Source: Candidatus Desulforudis audaxviator MP104C (GTDB lineage: Bacteria > Bacillota > Desulfotomaculia > Desulfotomaculales > Desulforudaceae). From it: DNA of 64,000 nt. Positions 9,637 through 18,400 of this stretch are shown in pieces. The notes beneath the pieces are model-generated. The model saw nothing but the letters and a program-made list of their open reading frames with translations. It made no database searches and was not told where the DNA came from. Within the stretch, counting starts at the first letter, position 1; each line of letters begins with the position of its first letter. The position numbers and the translations under genes are program-made. Location: the NCBI RefSeq assembly GCF_000018425.1, contig NC_010424.1, forward strand, positions 1,240,001-1,304,000, read 5' to 3'.

Positions 9637-10002
9637 TCATTCGGACAGGTCCGGCCGCAACGCGGCCGTCCGGCCCAGATACACGTGTTTGATTTCGTTT
9701 TGGGAACGCTGGGTGTGAACGTGCATCAGGATGCGCAGGCACCGGGGCATGGCGCCCGGAACGTTGATTTCAGTGGCACACAGGAGCGGAACCCGGTCCC
9801 AGCCCATGTCCCGGGCCGCCACCGCCGGAAAATCGGCGTTCAGGTCCGGGGTGAGCGTCAGAAATACGCTGACGATATCTTCCACCTGGAGGTCGTTAGC
9901 CCGGATCACAGCCTCCAGCAGTTCCCGCGTGGCCTTGAAAATGGCGGCCTGGGTGTTTTCCTCCACGGTATTTGCACCGCGGATTCCGCGTACCGGACTC
10001 AT
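9637..10002 (-). CDS. aroH: Chorismate mutase, AroH class
   Basis: Monofunctional trimeric chorismate mutase: chorismate to prephenate, the branch towards phenylalanine and tyrosine. The 121 residues match the Bacillus AroH type: [14 protein letters not shown] (substrate-binding Arg), [29 protein letters not shown], and [10 protein letters not shown] near the C-terminus. Its place upstream of the trp genes recalls the aroF-aroB-aroH-trp supraoperon of Bacillus, here interrupted by two HD-GYP genes. Fused or AroQ types are excluded by length and sequence. Confidence 0.95.
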   Translation of the reverse strand: MSPVRGIRGANTVEENTQAAIFKATRELLEAVIRANDLQVEDIVSVFLTLTPDLNADFPAVAARDMGWDRVPLLCATEINVPGAMPRCLRILMHVHTQRSQNEIKHVYLGRTAALRPDLSE

Positions 10003-10021
10003 ATACTCCTCCTGCGAGGTG

Positions 10022-10483
10022 TCAGCGCGAGTACTTCCGCTCCAACCAGCGCTGCAGCGCCTTGATTTCCTCGTTGACTCGAAACATCAGCCGCTCGATT
10101 TCCAGACGCCTCAACATCACGTTGTCCGGTTCCAGAACCTCGATCCGGCGAAAATCCTCGCGGGCAACGAACCGTACCAGATCCTCAATGGTATCAGCCA
10201 CCAAAATCAGCTCGGCGGGAGCGTAGGCCACCTCCACGCCGGCATGTTCGCCAAAAACGGTGTAGATCTCCCCGCCCAGACCGATGTCTTCGATTCTTAT
10301 TCCCTGTACCGGAACGTTCCGAAAAAGGGCAATCTGCTGTTCCCGGGTCTCCTCCGCCACCTTTTCCGTCGGCTTTCCCCCGAAAAACAGCTTCCCCGGA
10401 CGGGAAACACCCTTGAAGTCCAGGCGCACCCTCACCCGCAGTTCCGTTTCCACCTGTTCCTGGCCCGTCTGGGTCCGTACCAA
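10022..10483 (-). CDS. Conserved-looking protein of unknown function
   Basis: 153 residues, not assigned to a family. It is soluble, with no signal peptide or membrane segment; the N-terminal half is rich in beta-type sequence ([33 protein letters not shown]) and the C-terminus forms an amphipathic helix ([28 protein letters not shown]). I chose the TTG at 10483 because AGGGGGG lies about eight bases upstream. A good -10 hexamer TATAAT (10538-10543, minus strand) lies ahead but has no clear -35, so a promoter for this gene and aroH is possible. Its place between rluB and aroH gives no firm clue. Confidence 0.7.
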   Translation of the reverse strand: MVRTQTGQEQVETELRVRVRLDFKGVSRPGKLFFGGKPTEKVAEETREQQIALFRNVPVQGIRIEDIGLGGEIYTVFGEHAGVEVAYAPAELILVADTIEDLVRFVAREDFRRIEVLEPDNVMLRRLEIERLMFRVNEEIKALQRWLERKYSR

Positions 10484-10560
10484 CAGGCCATCCCCCCTCT
10501 GCGGCGTTTACATCTTCACAAAAGTCAATTCTAGTCGATTATATGGAAATCCTGCCGGGT

Positions 10561-11277
10561 TTACGGTAACCGCACCAGTTTCCTCAACTCCCGCACTTCG
10601 GTCGTTCGCAGGTGCCGCCAGCGGCCGGGTTCCAGGCCGCCCAGTTCAAGGCCCGCCATCCGGACGCGCTTCAACCTTTGCACTTCAAATCCCAGGGCGG
10701 CCCACATCCGCCGCACCTGGCGTTTCCGGCCCTCGTGGATGGTCATCTCCACCAGAGCCTCCCTGCCGTCCCGGCGCACCAGGCGGACTCCCGCCGGCGC
10801 TGTCAGGCCGTCGTCCAGTTCAACGCCGCGGGCGATGGCGCGCAACGCCGCCGGCCCAGGTGAGCGATCCAGCACCACGTGGTAGGTCTTCGGGACGTGG
10901 AAACGGGGATGGGTCAGACGGTAGGCCAGTTCGCCGTCGTTGGTGAGCAACAGTAGGCCCTCGCTGTCGTAGTCCAGGCGTCCGACCGGGAAAACCCGGC
11001 CGCCCGCACCCGCCACCAGGTCGGTCACCTTGCGCCTTCCCTGGGGGTCCCGGGCCGTGGTCACGTAGCCGCGGGGCTTGTACAACAAAACGTAAATCTT
11101 GGGCTCGGGCCGGATTTTTTGGCCGTCAACCTCCACGCGGTCCCGGGAGGAATCGACCGTGGTGCCGAGTTCGCGAACCACCTCACCGTTAACCCGCACC
11201 CGCCCGGCAAGGATCAACTCCTCGCTAGCACGGCGCGAAGCGATGCCGGCCTCCGCCAGGTACTTCTGCAGTCTCAA
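10561..11277 (-). CDS. rluB: Ribosomal large-subunit pseudouridine synthase, RluB/RsuA family
   Basis: Makes a pseudouridine in 23S rRNA (RluB site by homology; the RsuA 16S site is the alternative). An N-terminal S4 RNA-binding domain (MRLQKYLAEAGIASRRASEE, residues 1-60) precedes the synthase domain with the catalytic motif GRLDYDSEGLLLLTNDG (Asp in GRLD) and KTYHVVLD. In Firmicutes this gene often sits beside spmA/spmB and scpAB, and here it directly follows spmB. 238 residues, full length. Confidence 0.93.
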   Translation of the reverse strand: MRLQKYLAEAGIASRRASEELILAGRVRVNGEVVRELGTTVDSSRDRVEVDGQKIRPEPKIYVLLYKPRGYVTTARDPQGRRKVTDLVAGAGGRVFPVGRLDYDSEGLLLLTNDGELAYRLTHPRFHVPKTYHVVLDRSPGPAALRAIARGVELDDGLTAPAGVRLVRRDGREALVEMTIHEGRKRQVRRMWAALGFEVQRLKRVRMAGLELGGLEPGRWRHLRTTEVRELRKLVRLP

Positions 11278-11325
11278 AACGCTTCACCCCCAACCTGGCT
11301 TCACCTTGCCCAGTTTCCGGCCGTT

Positions 11326-11862
11326 CTAACCTCTAAAAACGATACCCGCGATAAAGATGGAAGCCAGCAGGGTGGTCAGATCCGCCGTCAGACCGGAGGC
11401 CACGGCGTACCGGTACCGCTTCACCCCCACGGCTCCGAAATAGAGCGTGAGAATGTAGAAGGTTGTGTCCGTCGAACCCTGCATCGTTGAAACCAACAGG
11501 CCGATGAAACTGTCCGGCCCGTGCTTCTCGATCAGCTCGGTGGCAATCCCCAAGGCGGCACCCCCGGAGAGCGGGCGCATCAGCGCGTGGGGCAGAATCT
11601 CGGGTGGAGCGCCCACGAAGGTGAGCAGCGGGGAGATCAGTCCCACGAAGCAATCCATGGCGCCTGAGGCCCGGAACACGCTGATGGCGACCACCATCGC
11701 CACCAGATAGGGAATGATCTTGACCGCCATTCCAAACCCCTGCTCGGCGCCCTCCACGAAGGCCTCGAACACGCGGACCCCACGGATGGCCCCGGCAATC
11801 AGGACCACGGCAAGAAACACGGGAATGGCCCATTTGGAAACGGCCCCGACCAGCTCTAGCAT
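11326..11862 (-). CDS. spmB: Spore maturation protein B
   Basis: Integral membrane protein of the nucleoside-recognition (Gate) family, needed with SpmA for full spore core dehydration and heat resistance. 178 residues with about five hydrophobic segments, the conserved run MRPLSGGAALGIATELI and the GSTDTTFYILTLYFGAVG stretch typical of SpmB. It overlaps spmA by seven bases, so translation is likely coupled. Confidence 0.94.
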   Translation of the reverse strand: MLELVGAVSKWAIPVFLAVVLIAGAIRGVRVFEAFVEGAEQGFGMAVKIIPYLVAMVVAISVFRASGAMDCFVGLISPLLTFVGAPPEILPHALMRPLSGGAALGIATELIEKHGPDSFIGLLVSTMQGSTDTTFYILTLYFGAVGVKRYRYAVASGLTADLTTLLASIFIAGIVFRG

Positions 11863-12455
11863 AGTCGATCACCCCGAGCCCTGTAAACCCCCCGGAAGAA
11901 ACGGTCGGCCAGGATGGCGGCGGTCATGCCGCAGCTGGTGGCGAAGATGGTGGTGCCCACCACGGCGGTCGGCTCGGCCGAGCCGTACAGGGCCCGAATT
12001 CCGATCACCGTTGAGGGAATCAGCGTCAGGCAGGCGGTGTTCAGAGCCAGAAAAGTGCACATTGCATCCGAAGCCCGGTCCGGATAGGGGTTCAGTTTCT
12101 GGAGTTCCTTCATCGCGATCAGGCCCATCGGGGTGGCCGCGTTCCCCAGTCCCAGGATATTTGCACTCAGATTCATCACAATCGCCCCCACGGCCGGATG
12201 GTCCCTGGGCACACTCGGAAAAAGGACGCGGACCAGTGGCCGGACCAGGAAGGCCAACAGGCGCATCAGCCCGGCCCGTTCGGCGATTTTCATCACCCCC
12301 AGCCAGAAGGCCATTATCGCGATCAACCCGAAGGCCGTCTTTACCGCAATTTGCGCCCCGTCCAGGGCCGCCCTGGTCACCACGTCGATCCGGCCGTTTA
12401 CGCCTGCCGCCAAGATTCCCAACAGCATCAGCGAAAGCCACACGTAGTTGACCAT
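11856..12455 (-). CDS. spmA: Spore maturation protein A
   Basis: Partner of SpmB; membrane protein of 199 residues with several hydrophobic helices. Family markers include the N-terminal GVNGRIDVVTRAALDGA, and MNLSANILGLGNAATPMGL followed by FLALNTACLTLIPSTVIG. GGGAGGAGGG precedes ATG 12455. In Bacillus the pair is mother-cell (sigma-E) expressed; I found no convincing sigma-E promoter in the 274-base gap upstream. Confidence 0.94.
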   Translation of the reverse strand: MVNYVWLSLMLLGILAAGVNGRIDVVTRAALDGAQIAVKTAFGLIAIMAFWLGVMKIAERAGLMRLLAFLVRPLVRVLFPSVPRDHPAVGAIVMNLSANILGLGNAATPMGLIAMKELQKLNPYPDRASDAMCTFLALNTACLTLIPSTVIGIRALYGSAEPTAVVGTTIFATSCGMTAAILADRFFRGVYRARGDRLC

Positions 12456-12729
12456 GTTCTCCCTCCTCCCTTGTCAATTAACGAATAACTATGAGGGGCT
12501 CGAAAAGGGTAGAACCCGGCCGTCCTTGGCCTTGGGGGTGGCTGCTGATGCGTGACGGAGCCCAAAGTCGACCTGCTGATGGGAAAAAGCGCCGTTCGGG
12601 ACACTTGACAGCAAGGTTAGGGGAACGGTACAAGCTTACCTGCCGACTGACGGTGAAGTTTAGGTTCAGGGTCTGCGCGCTTGCGCCTGCAAGCCTACGG
12701 GGACGATGGGTCTGGCCGGACTCGCGGCG
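12456..12729. other. Intergenic gap between ytfJ and spmA
   Basis: No credible coding sequence. The only visible structure is a short inverted repeat CTTGC/GCAAG around 12680 without a T-run. A mother-cell promoter for spmA would be expected here, but no sequence with both sigma-E boxes stood out. Confidence 0.4.
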
Positions 12730-13137
12730 CTACTGCAGCTTTTCCTCTTTTTTCTGCTCCGAGCGCTTGATCAGTGCGTCGATCTTGTCCAGCACCTGCG
12801 GGGCCAAGTCAATCAGGCGGTCGGCGATCACGTTCGCATCCACCGGGATCAGGCGTACCTGGCCATTGCCGATCACCAGGAAACCCACCGGCTGCACGGC
12901 CACACCCGCGCCGCTGCCGCCGCCGAACGGATACACGGTCTCTTCTTCACCCTTGTCGACCTGGAACTCAGCGCCCCCGGCGGCGAACCCCAGGGTGACC
13001 CGGGAGACCGGGATAACCACCGTTCCGTCCGGTGTTTCCACCGGATCCCCGACCACCACGTTCACGTCGATCATTTCTTTTATGCTTTCCATCGCGGTCC
13101 TCATAAGTCCTTCGATGGGATGCGGTTCCATTGCCAT
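12730..13137 (-). CDS. ytfJ: Sporulation protein YtfJ (GerW family)
   Basis: Small forespore protein of the YtfJ/GerW family, in Bacillus linked to cortex lytic enzyme function during germination. 135 residues with the family core EGLMRTAMESIKEMIDVNVVVGDP, TVVIPVSRVTLGFAAGG, and the glycine-rich GGGSGAGVAVQPVGFLVI. I set the start at ATG 13137 (MAMEPHPIEG) because GGGGGGA lies seven bases upstream; the ATG at 13161 has no such site. The start lies inside the 3' end of the DUF2953 gene. This pair, often beside scpB and spmAB, is common in sporulating Clostridia. Confidence 0.92.
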   Translation of the reverse strand: MAMEPHPIEGLMRTAMESIKEMIDVNVVVGDPVETPDGTVVIPVSRVTLGFAAGGAEFQVDKGEEETVYPFGGGSGAGVAVQPVGFLVIGNGQVRLIPVDANVIADRLIDLAPQVLDKIDALIKRSEQKKEEKLQ

Positions 13138-13751
13138 GCTCTTTCCCCCCTGCTGCGCCATAAAGCCTTCATCCCTGTCATCATAATATGGCCGATGCGG
13201 ACGTCGAATATGCAGTCCAGAAAAGTACGGAAGCGGCGGTGTTCGTAGTTCGGGAACACCGCCAACTCCGGCCTCGTTCCGGGCGCGGAAAGGGCAAAAA
13301 GTGCGGTCACCAGAGTGATTTTGGCCGCCCAGGCGATCCCGACCGCCACCCCGGTGTGGTGGACTTCCCCGGTACCGATCTCGGTATACCAGCGGAACCG
13401 GCTGATCCGGGTCCGGCCCGCCAGGTAAAAGAGGGCGAATAAGTAATCTCCGTACCTCCTGTAAACATCGAACAGATAGTCTAAAGTGACCATCGTCTCC
13501 TCGGGTTTACCGCCGGGAACCGTTTGGGACAAGCCCCTTTTCGTCTTGAACCGCACCGCAGGGTGGCTGCGCACCAGCAGGTCCACTAGGGGCACATCCA
13601 GGGTGTAGCGGAGGTACTTCAGCCAGGCTACTACCATGCTTATCCGGTCGTCTTCTCCGCGGCGGGTAAACTTGAGGTGCACCCTGATCCGGGACAAAGG
13701 CACCAGGACCAAGACCAGCACTATGGCTCCGGTCACGATGATGGTTGTCAT
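13101..13751 (-). CDS. DUF2953 membrane-anchored protein
   Basis: 216-residue protein with an N-terminal hydrophobic segment (ITTIIVTG...VLVLVPLSRIRV, residues 1-22) and the DUF2953 pattern: RVHLKFTRRGEDDRISMVVAWLKYLRY, a linker, then RISRFRWYTEIGTGEVHHTGVAVGIAWAAK and PNYEHRRFRTFLDCIFDVRIGHIMMTGMK at the end. It overlaps ytfJ, a neighbour pair conserved in sporulating Firmicutes, so a sporulation-linked role is likely but unproven. Confidence 0.88.
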   Translation of the reverse strand: MTTIIVTGAIVLVLVLVPLSRIRVHLKFTRRGEDDRISMVVAWLKYLRYTLDVPLVDLLVRSHPAVRFKTKRGLSQTVPGGKPEETMVTLDYLFDVYRRYGDYLFALFYLAGRTRISRFRWYTEIGTGEVHHTGVAVGIAWAAKITLVTALFALSAPGTRPELAVFPNYEHRRFRTFLDCIFDVRIGHIMMTGMKALWRSRGERAWQWNRIPSKDL

Positions 13752-13821
13752 TCAAGGGTCCGCCTCCGGTTTGCCAGTTCCTATTACTGCTGCCATTTCT
13801 TGCAGTTTTCCCTGAAAGCCC

Positions 13822-13853
13822 AAAAAAATATCCGGCCCCCGCAAGGGGACCGG
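13822..13853 (-). terminator. Intrinsic terminator after trpS
   Basis: On the minus strand, arms CCGGTCCCC (13845-13853) and GGGGGCCGG (13832-13840) pair over nine bases with loop TTGC, followed by ATA and seven T's (13822-13828). It lies 125 bases past the trpS stop and closes the lysA/trpB2...trpS transcription unit before the DUF2953 gene. Confidence 0.82.
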
Positions 13854-13977
13854 GTTCCAACAGACTTATCGTCAGCCCTGTCTGGACCGACATCCGCTGT
13901 TCAGCCGCCACACTTCCCAATACCGCTCTCGATTATCCGCTCTCAATCATCCTGGGATGGCAGTGCGGCTCGGGGAG

Positions 13978-14961
13978 TCAGATCCGCATCGCCCGGCGCA
14001 CCAAGCGCATGGTTTCCCCGGCTGCCGCCCGGGCCTTTTCGGTACCGCGTTCGATCACTTCATCGATCAGGCCGGGTTGGGCCAGCAGTCGTTCCCGGCG
14101 CTCCCGGATGGGTTTCAGGTATTTGTTCAGGCTCTCGGCAAGCCGGAGTTTGCAGGTCACGCACCCCACGCTGCCGGCCCGGCAGGACGCGGCGATTTCT
14201 GTGCTCAGGTCGCGGTTGTAAAGTTCCTGGTAGGTGTAAACGTGGCACACCTCCGGGTGACCGGGATCGTTCTTCCGGATGCGCGCCGGGTCGGTGATCA
14301 TCATCCGCACCCTTTTCTCGATTATGTCCGGGGAGGCGCTCAGGCTGATTTCGTTCTCGTAGCTCTTACTCATCTTCCGGCCGTCCACGCCCGGGAGTAG
14401 GGACTCCTTGGCCAGCAATGCCTGCGGTTCGGGGAAAACATTCCCGTACAGGTGATTGAAGCGCCGGGCCACTTCGCGCGACAACTCCAGGTGCGGCAGT
14501 TGGTCTTGCCCCACCGGCACTGCGTCGGCCCGGTACATGAGGATGTCCGCCGTCTGCAAGAGTGGATAACCCAGAAAGCCGTACGTGGTGATGTCCTTTC
14601 CCCTGGCCGCCAGTTGCTGAACCTGGTCCTTGTACGTCGGCACCCGCTCCAGCCAGGAAAGCGGAGTGATCATCGAGAGCAGCAGGTGCAGTTCGGCGTG
14701 CTCAAGAAGCCGGGACTGGACAAAAACCGTGCTCCGCTCCGGATCGATGCCCACCGCCAACCAGTCGGCCAGCATCTCCCGGGTGTTTTCGCCGATTGAG
14801 CCTGGATCGTCGAAGGCGGTGGTCAGGGCGTGCCAGTCGGCCACAAAGAAAAAACAGTCGTTTTCTTCCTGCAGCCGCAGCCAGTTGGAGAGCACGCTCA
14901 AATGACCGATGTGCAGTCTACCGCTGGGCCGCATCCCGCTGACTATACGCAATTCTTTCAT
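13978..14961 (-). CDS. trpS: Tryptophanyl-tRNA synthetase
   Basis: Class-Ic aminoacyl-tRNA synthetase charging tRNA-Trp. 327 residues with the HIGH-type motif SGRLHIGHLSV near the N-terminus and the KMSKS motif in GRKMSKSYEN (about residue 205). The C-terminal region includes a CRAGSVGCVTCK segment with closely spaced cysteines. I placed the start at ATG 14961; an AAAGG lies directly before it, which is a poor spacing, and a TTG at 14952 (RIVSGMRPSG) is spaced better and remains possible. It follows the M50 protease gene closely. Confidence 0.96.
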   Translation of the reverse strand: MKELRIVSGMRPSGRLHIGHLSVLSNWLRLQEENDCFFFVADWHALTTAFDDPGSIGENTREMLADWLAVGIDPERSTVFVQSRLLEHAELHLLLSMITPLSWLERVPTYKDQVQQLAARGKDITTYGFLGYPLLQTADILMYRADAVPVGQDQLPHLELSREVARRFNHLYGNVFPEPQALLAKESLLPGVDGRKMSKSYENEISLSASPDIIEKRVRMMITDPARIRKNDPGHPEVCHVYTYQELYNRDLSTEIAASCRAGSVGCVTCKLRLAESLNKYLKPIRERRERLLAQPGLIDEVIERGTEKARAAAGETMRLVRRAMRI

Positions 14962-14983
14962 CCTTTCACAAGGCTTTGGTCGG

Positions 14984-15658
14984 TCAGCTTCCGAAGAAGC
15001 GCGCGATATTGGCCGCAAACTTCAAGAGAAATTGAAATGAAGGCAGGACCACCGCCGTCAGGTAAACGCCGATGGCACCGGTAACCAGCAGCACAATCAA
15101 AACTACAAAGCCGTATTTTTCCAGGGTGTAGAGCCATTCCTGCCGACCAGGCAGAATCCCGGCCAGGATCTTGGAGCCGTCCAGCGGCGGAACCGGCAGC
15201 AGGTTCAAGAAAGCCAGCACCAGGTTAATCTGGATCAGGGCATACAGAAAACTGCCCGGCAACGTTCGGATTGCCTCCCAGAACTGCTGAAACCCCTGGA
15301 AACCCATGAACAGGCCGAGGAGCACCGCGCCGCCGGCTGCGAGCAGCAGATTGGACCCCGGACCGGCCAGGGAAACCAGCATCATCCCCCGCTTGATGTC
15401 TCCCCGGAAGTTGTAGGGGTTCACCGGTACTGGTTTCGCCCAGCCGAAGACCACGCCGGCGTTCAGGAGCACCAGCGCCGCCGGGACAATGATTGACCCG
15501 ACCGGGTCCAGGTGCGGGATTGGGTTCAGCGTCAGGCGTCCGGCGTTCTCGGCGGTCCTGTCGCCGAGTCGCTTGGCCGTCCAGCCGTGCGCGACTTCGT
15601 GAAAAACCACGCCGATCACGATAACCAGGACGGCGATAACCGGATTCATCTCAAACAT
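14984..15658 (-). CDS. Site-2 protease family membrane metalloprotease (M50)
   Basis: Intramembrane zinc metalloprotease of the compact YwhC/FpvI-like group. 224 residues, with the zinc-binding HEVAH at residues 20-24 in the first membrane helix, NPIPHLDPVGSI after it, and the third-ligand motif PPLDGSKIL (Asp) around residue 160. Four or five membrane helices and no PDZ domain, so it is not a typical RseP; substrates are unknown. Adjacent to the DHH fusion gene (stop at 15659) and probably co-transcribed. Confidence 0.92.
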   Translation of the reverse strand: MFEMNPVIAVLVIVIGVVFHEVAHGWTAKRLGDRTAENAGRLTLNPIPHLDPVGSIIVPAALVLLNAGVVFGWAKPVPVNPYNFRGDIKRGMMLVSLAGPGSNLLLAAGGAVLLGLFMGFQGFQQFWEAIRTLPGSFLYALIQINLVLAFLNLLPVPPLDGSKILAGILPGRQEWLYTLEKYGFVVLIVLLVTGAIGVYLTAVVLPSFQFLLKFAANIARFFGS

Positions 15659-18280
15659 TCAGCGTTCCCCCTCCCAATTCATTGCCTCCCGAGCCAAGCG
15701 CATTTCTTCCTCCCGGGTGGTCGCCTCACCGCGCAGTTTAGCCCGCCACACCGCTTCCCGTATCCTTTTCATGCCGGTTTGTTCCCGATAGCCCAGATTC
15801 CTAATATCTTTGCCCGTGATGACCGGTTTATGTTCGTACAAGGTGACCAGTGCTTCGCGGAACCGTTCTTTCCAGGCCTTCTTCTCGAGCATGAGGAGCA
15901 CGATCGGGTAGCCCTCACGCGGCAGGTTCACGAGACTCAAGGCCGCGGTCCGGACCGCCGGCGGTTTCGGCGCCGAAAGCCTGGATACCGCGGACCGCCA
16001 GCCAGCGATCGTGTACAGGATTTTGTCGGTCTGGCTCTTCCGTAGACGATAGGACCGGCAGAGTTCGTCCACGACGACCAGGTTTTTCCAGTGCAGGATG
16101 GCGATGAAGTAGCAGAGCCAGGGCTCCGCCGGTTGCGGCACTTTCCAGGAACCAAGACTGTCAAGGGCTTTGGGTATTCCCGAGATCATCGGCTGGACTT
16201 CCCAGTACAGGATGTCCGGGAACAGAGACGGCCAGAGATTGAGTTGGGCCAGGCGGGCCAGTGTGGCCGGAACCCGCGGCTCCTTCAGCAGGCGCCGGAA
16301 CTCGGCCCAGATTCTGTCGGGCGGAGCCTGGGACAAAAGCCTATCCCGCACCGCTTCCCGGATCAGCTTCAGCGTCTCCCGTTCGATGTTAAACCCGAAC
16401 CGCTGCTCCAGTTGGACCGCCTGCAGAAGCCGCACCGGGTCTTCCTCGAAGCTGTGGCTGTGTAAGGCCCGCACCACCCCGTGGTGCAGGTCGTCACGGC
16501 CGCCGAAATAGTCGATCACCTCACCGAACCGGTCCGGGTTCAAACCGACGGCCAGGGCATTGACCGTGAAATCTCGCCGGTAGAGCTCGTGCCGCAGGGC
16601 AGAGGTTTTGTCATTGGGCAGTTCCGAACCGTGTTCCGAAAACCCGGTCCGCAGGGCCACGATCGTTATTTTCCGCCCGTTATGGGCGATTGTATACTCT
16701 GACCGATCATCCGAGTGCAGCCGCCCCCCGACCTTCCGGGTCAGTGCTTCGGCAAAGGCCGGCCCGTTGCCCTCCACCACCAACTCCGGGTTGCCTCCCG
16801 GGGAGCCCAGAAACACGTCCCTGACCATTTCCCCGGTCAGGTAGACGGCGCAACCGGTCGCCGAACCAACCTCCCCGGCGACCGTTAAAAGGTCTACCTG
16901 TTCGGGCTTCAGGTTCCGGCGTATCAGCTCCGCCGCGTCCCGGTAGTAGGACGGCACGCGGGTCTTAACGTACAGCGTGGAAAACCGCGGTTTGAACTGG
17001 GGATGCAGCGTTTTCAGAATGTCGGTCCGGGAAACGATCCCGACCAGGTATCCGTTATCCACGACCGGAAGCCGGCCGATATTGTTTTCGATCATTACGG
17101 CCTGCACTTCGGTGACCGGCGTGTCTCGCGAAACGGTCATCACGTTTTTGCTCATATAAGCCTTGACCGGAGCGTGACCCAGATTGTGCCGCAAGGCCTT
17201 CTCCACGTCCCGCCGGGAGATGACCCCGACCAGAGAGCCGTCCGACACCACCGGCATCCCGCGGTGGCCGTAGCGGAGCATTATCCGGTTGGCTTCGGAA
17301 ACAGTGATCTCAGGGGACACGCTTTTCACGGGGGAGGTCATGATATCCCCGGCCAAAAGCGGGGGGACCACCATTTCCCTCACCACCTGCAGGAGTTCGG
17401 CGGCGATCGCTTCCACGTCGGTGTTCTTGATGGTGGCCGAGGCGGCCGCATGGTGCCCCCCGCCGCCGAAGTGGGCCAGGATATCCCGCACGTTCACCTC
17501 CGGAAGGGTGCTGCGTCCCACAAGGTGCGTCCGGTCCTCCATGGCCACCACGCAAAAAACGGCATCCAACTGCTCAAGCTCGGCCAGCTTATGGCTCAAG
17601 AGCGCCAAACCGCCGACGAACTCATCGACTCGTGTACGCGCAACCAGAATCCGGGCTCCGTTGACATAGTGCCTCTCGGCCGAAATCAAGAGGTCCCGCA
17701 GGAGCTTTTTTTGCTCGTTGGTCAGGGGACGTCCCAGGAAATTGGCTACCACGCCCAAATTCGCTCCCTGCGCCAGCAGGAAAGCAATCGCTTCCGCGTC
17801 CCGGTCGGTGGTGCTGGAGAAAATCAGACACCCTGTATCGGCGTAAATGCCCAGCGCCAGCACCGTGGCCTCGTAGGGTGTGATCGGGACCCCCCGGCGT
17901 TTGATCTCCTCGACCAGAAGCGTGGTCGTGGCGCCCACGGGCTCAACGATCTCCAATTCACCCTTGAGGTCGCCCTCCACCCGGGGATGATGGTCGTAAA
18001 CGTGAACCCGGAGCCTGGGGTTCTTCAGAATTTCCGCGAGGCGCCCCAAACGGCCGGGCTGCATGGTGTCCACCACGATCAGGAAGTCAATGTCGGAAAA
18101 CCTGATCTCACTCGGTTTGCGGATTTCGAGGATATCCACGTGAAGTGCGACAAACTCCTCTACGTTCTGAGCCATCTTGCCCGGTAGCACCAGTGCAGCG
18201 TCCGGATGCAGCTTCTGCGCAGCCACCATCGCCGCCAGACCGTCGAAATCGGTGTTGGTATGGGTTGTGATCACTTTCAT
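15659..18280 (-). CDS. DHH/DHHA1-CBS-CBS-polyA polymerase fusion protein
   Basis: 873 residues. Domains in order: DHH phosphoesterase (THTNTDFDGLAAM near the N-terminus, VYDHHPRVEG around residue 100, IYADTGCLIFSS), DHHA1 (FGGGGHHAAASATI near 285), two CBS repeats (IMTSPVKSVSPEITV... and YMSKNVMTVSRDTPV..., about 310-430), and a class-II nucleotidyltransferase head with the RNA-binding part (RRDFTVNALAVG). In Aquifex-like bacteria this fusion is the A-adding tRNA enzyme. Oddly, the usual GGxVRD...DxD catalytic pair reads TGEMVRD...NPELVVEG, so both metal-binding Asp are changed to Asn and Glu; activity is doubtful. Start set at ATG 18280 with GGTGA upstream; GTG 18295 is the alternative. Confidence 0.9.
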   Translation of the reverse strand: MKVITTHTNTDFDGLAAMVAAQKLHPDAALVLPGKMAQNVEEFVALHVDILEIRKPSEIRFSDIDFLIVVDTMQPGRLGRLAEILKNPRLRVHVYDHHPRVEGDLKGELEIVEPVGATTTLLVEEIKRRGVPITPYEATVLALGIYADTGCLIFSSTTDRDAEAIAFLLAQGANLGVVANFLGRPLTNEQKKLLRDLLISAERHYVNGARILVARTRVDEFVGGLALLSHKLAELEQLDAVFCVVAMEDRTHLVGRSTLPEVNVRDILAHFGGGGHHAAASATIKNTDVEAIAAELLQVVREMVVPPLLAGDIMTSPVKSVSPEITVSEANRIMLRYGHRGMPVVSDGSLVGVISRRDVEKALRHNLGHAPVKAYMSKNVMTVSRDTPVTEVQAVMIENNIGRLPVVDNGYLVGIVSRTDILKTLHPQFKPRFSTLYVKTRVPSYYRDAAELIRRNLKPEQVDLLTVAGEVGSATGCAVYLTGEMVRDVFLGSPGGNPELVVEGNGPAFAEALTRKVGGRLHSDDRSEYTIAHNGRKITIVALRTGFSEHGSELPNDKTSALRHELYRRDFTVNALAVGLNPDRFGEVIDYFGGRDDLHHGVVRALHSHSFEEDPVRLLQAVQLEQRFGFNIERETLKLIREAVRDRLLSQAPPDRIWAEFRRLLKEPRVPATLARLAQLNLWPSLFPDILYWEVQPMISGIPKALDSLGSWKVPQPAEPWLCYFIAILHWKNLVVVDELCRSYRLRKSQTDKILYTIAGWRSAVSRLSAPKPPAVRTAALSLVNLPREGYPIVLLMLEKKAWKERFREALVTLYEHKPVITGKDIRNLGYREQTGMKRIREAVWRAKLRGEATTREEEMRLAREAMNWEGER

Positions 18281-18339
18281 GGAATCACCGTTCACCCCGT
18301 ACCGGGATACTTATCAAAACACATTATTATGGCAATTAT

Positions 18340-18370
18340 GGCAGGGGCGCCCGCCGCGGGCGCCCCTGCC
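18340..18370. repeat. Perfect 14-bp GC palindrome between lysA and the DHH fusion gene
   Basis: GGCAGGGGCGCCCG (18340-18353) and CGGGCGCCCCTGCC (18357-18370) pair perfectly around a 3-base loop. Neither strand has a T-run, so it is not a standard intrinsic terminator. It lies in the 120-base gap after lysA. It could stabilise the lysA 3' end or be a dispersed palindromic element. Confidence 0.6.
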
Positions 18371-18400
18371 CTCATTCCTGTTCCGTTCACAAGACATCTG

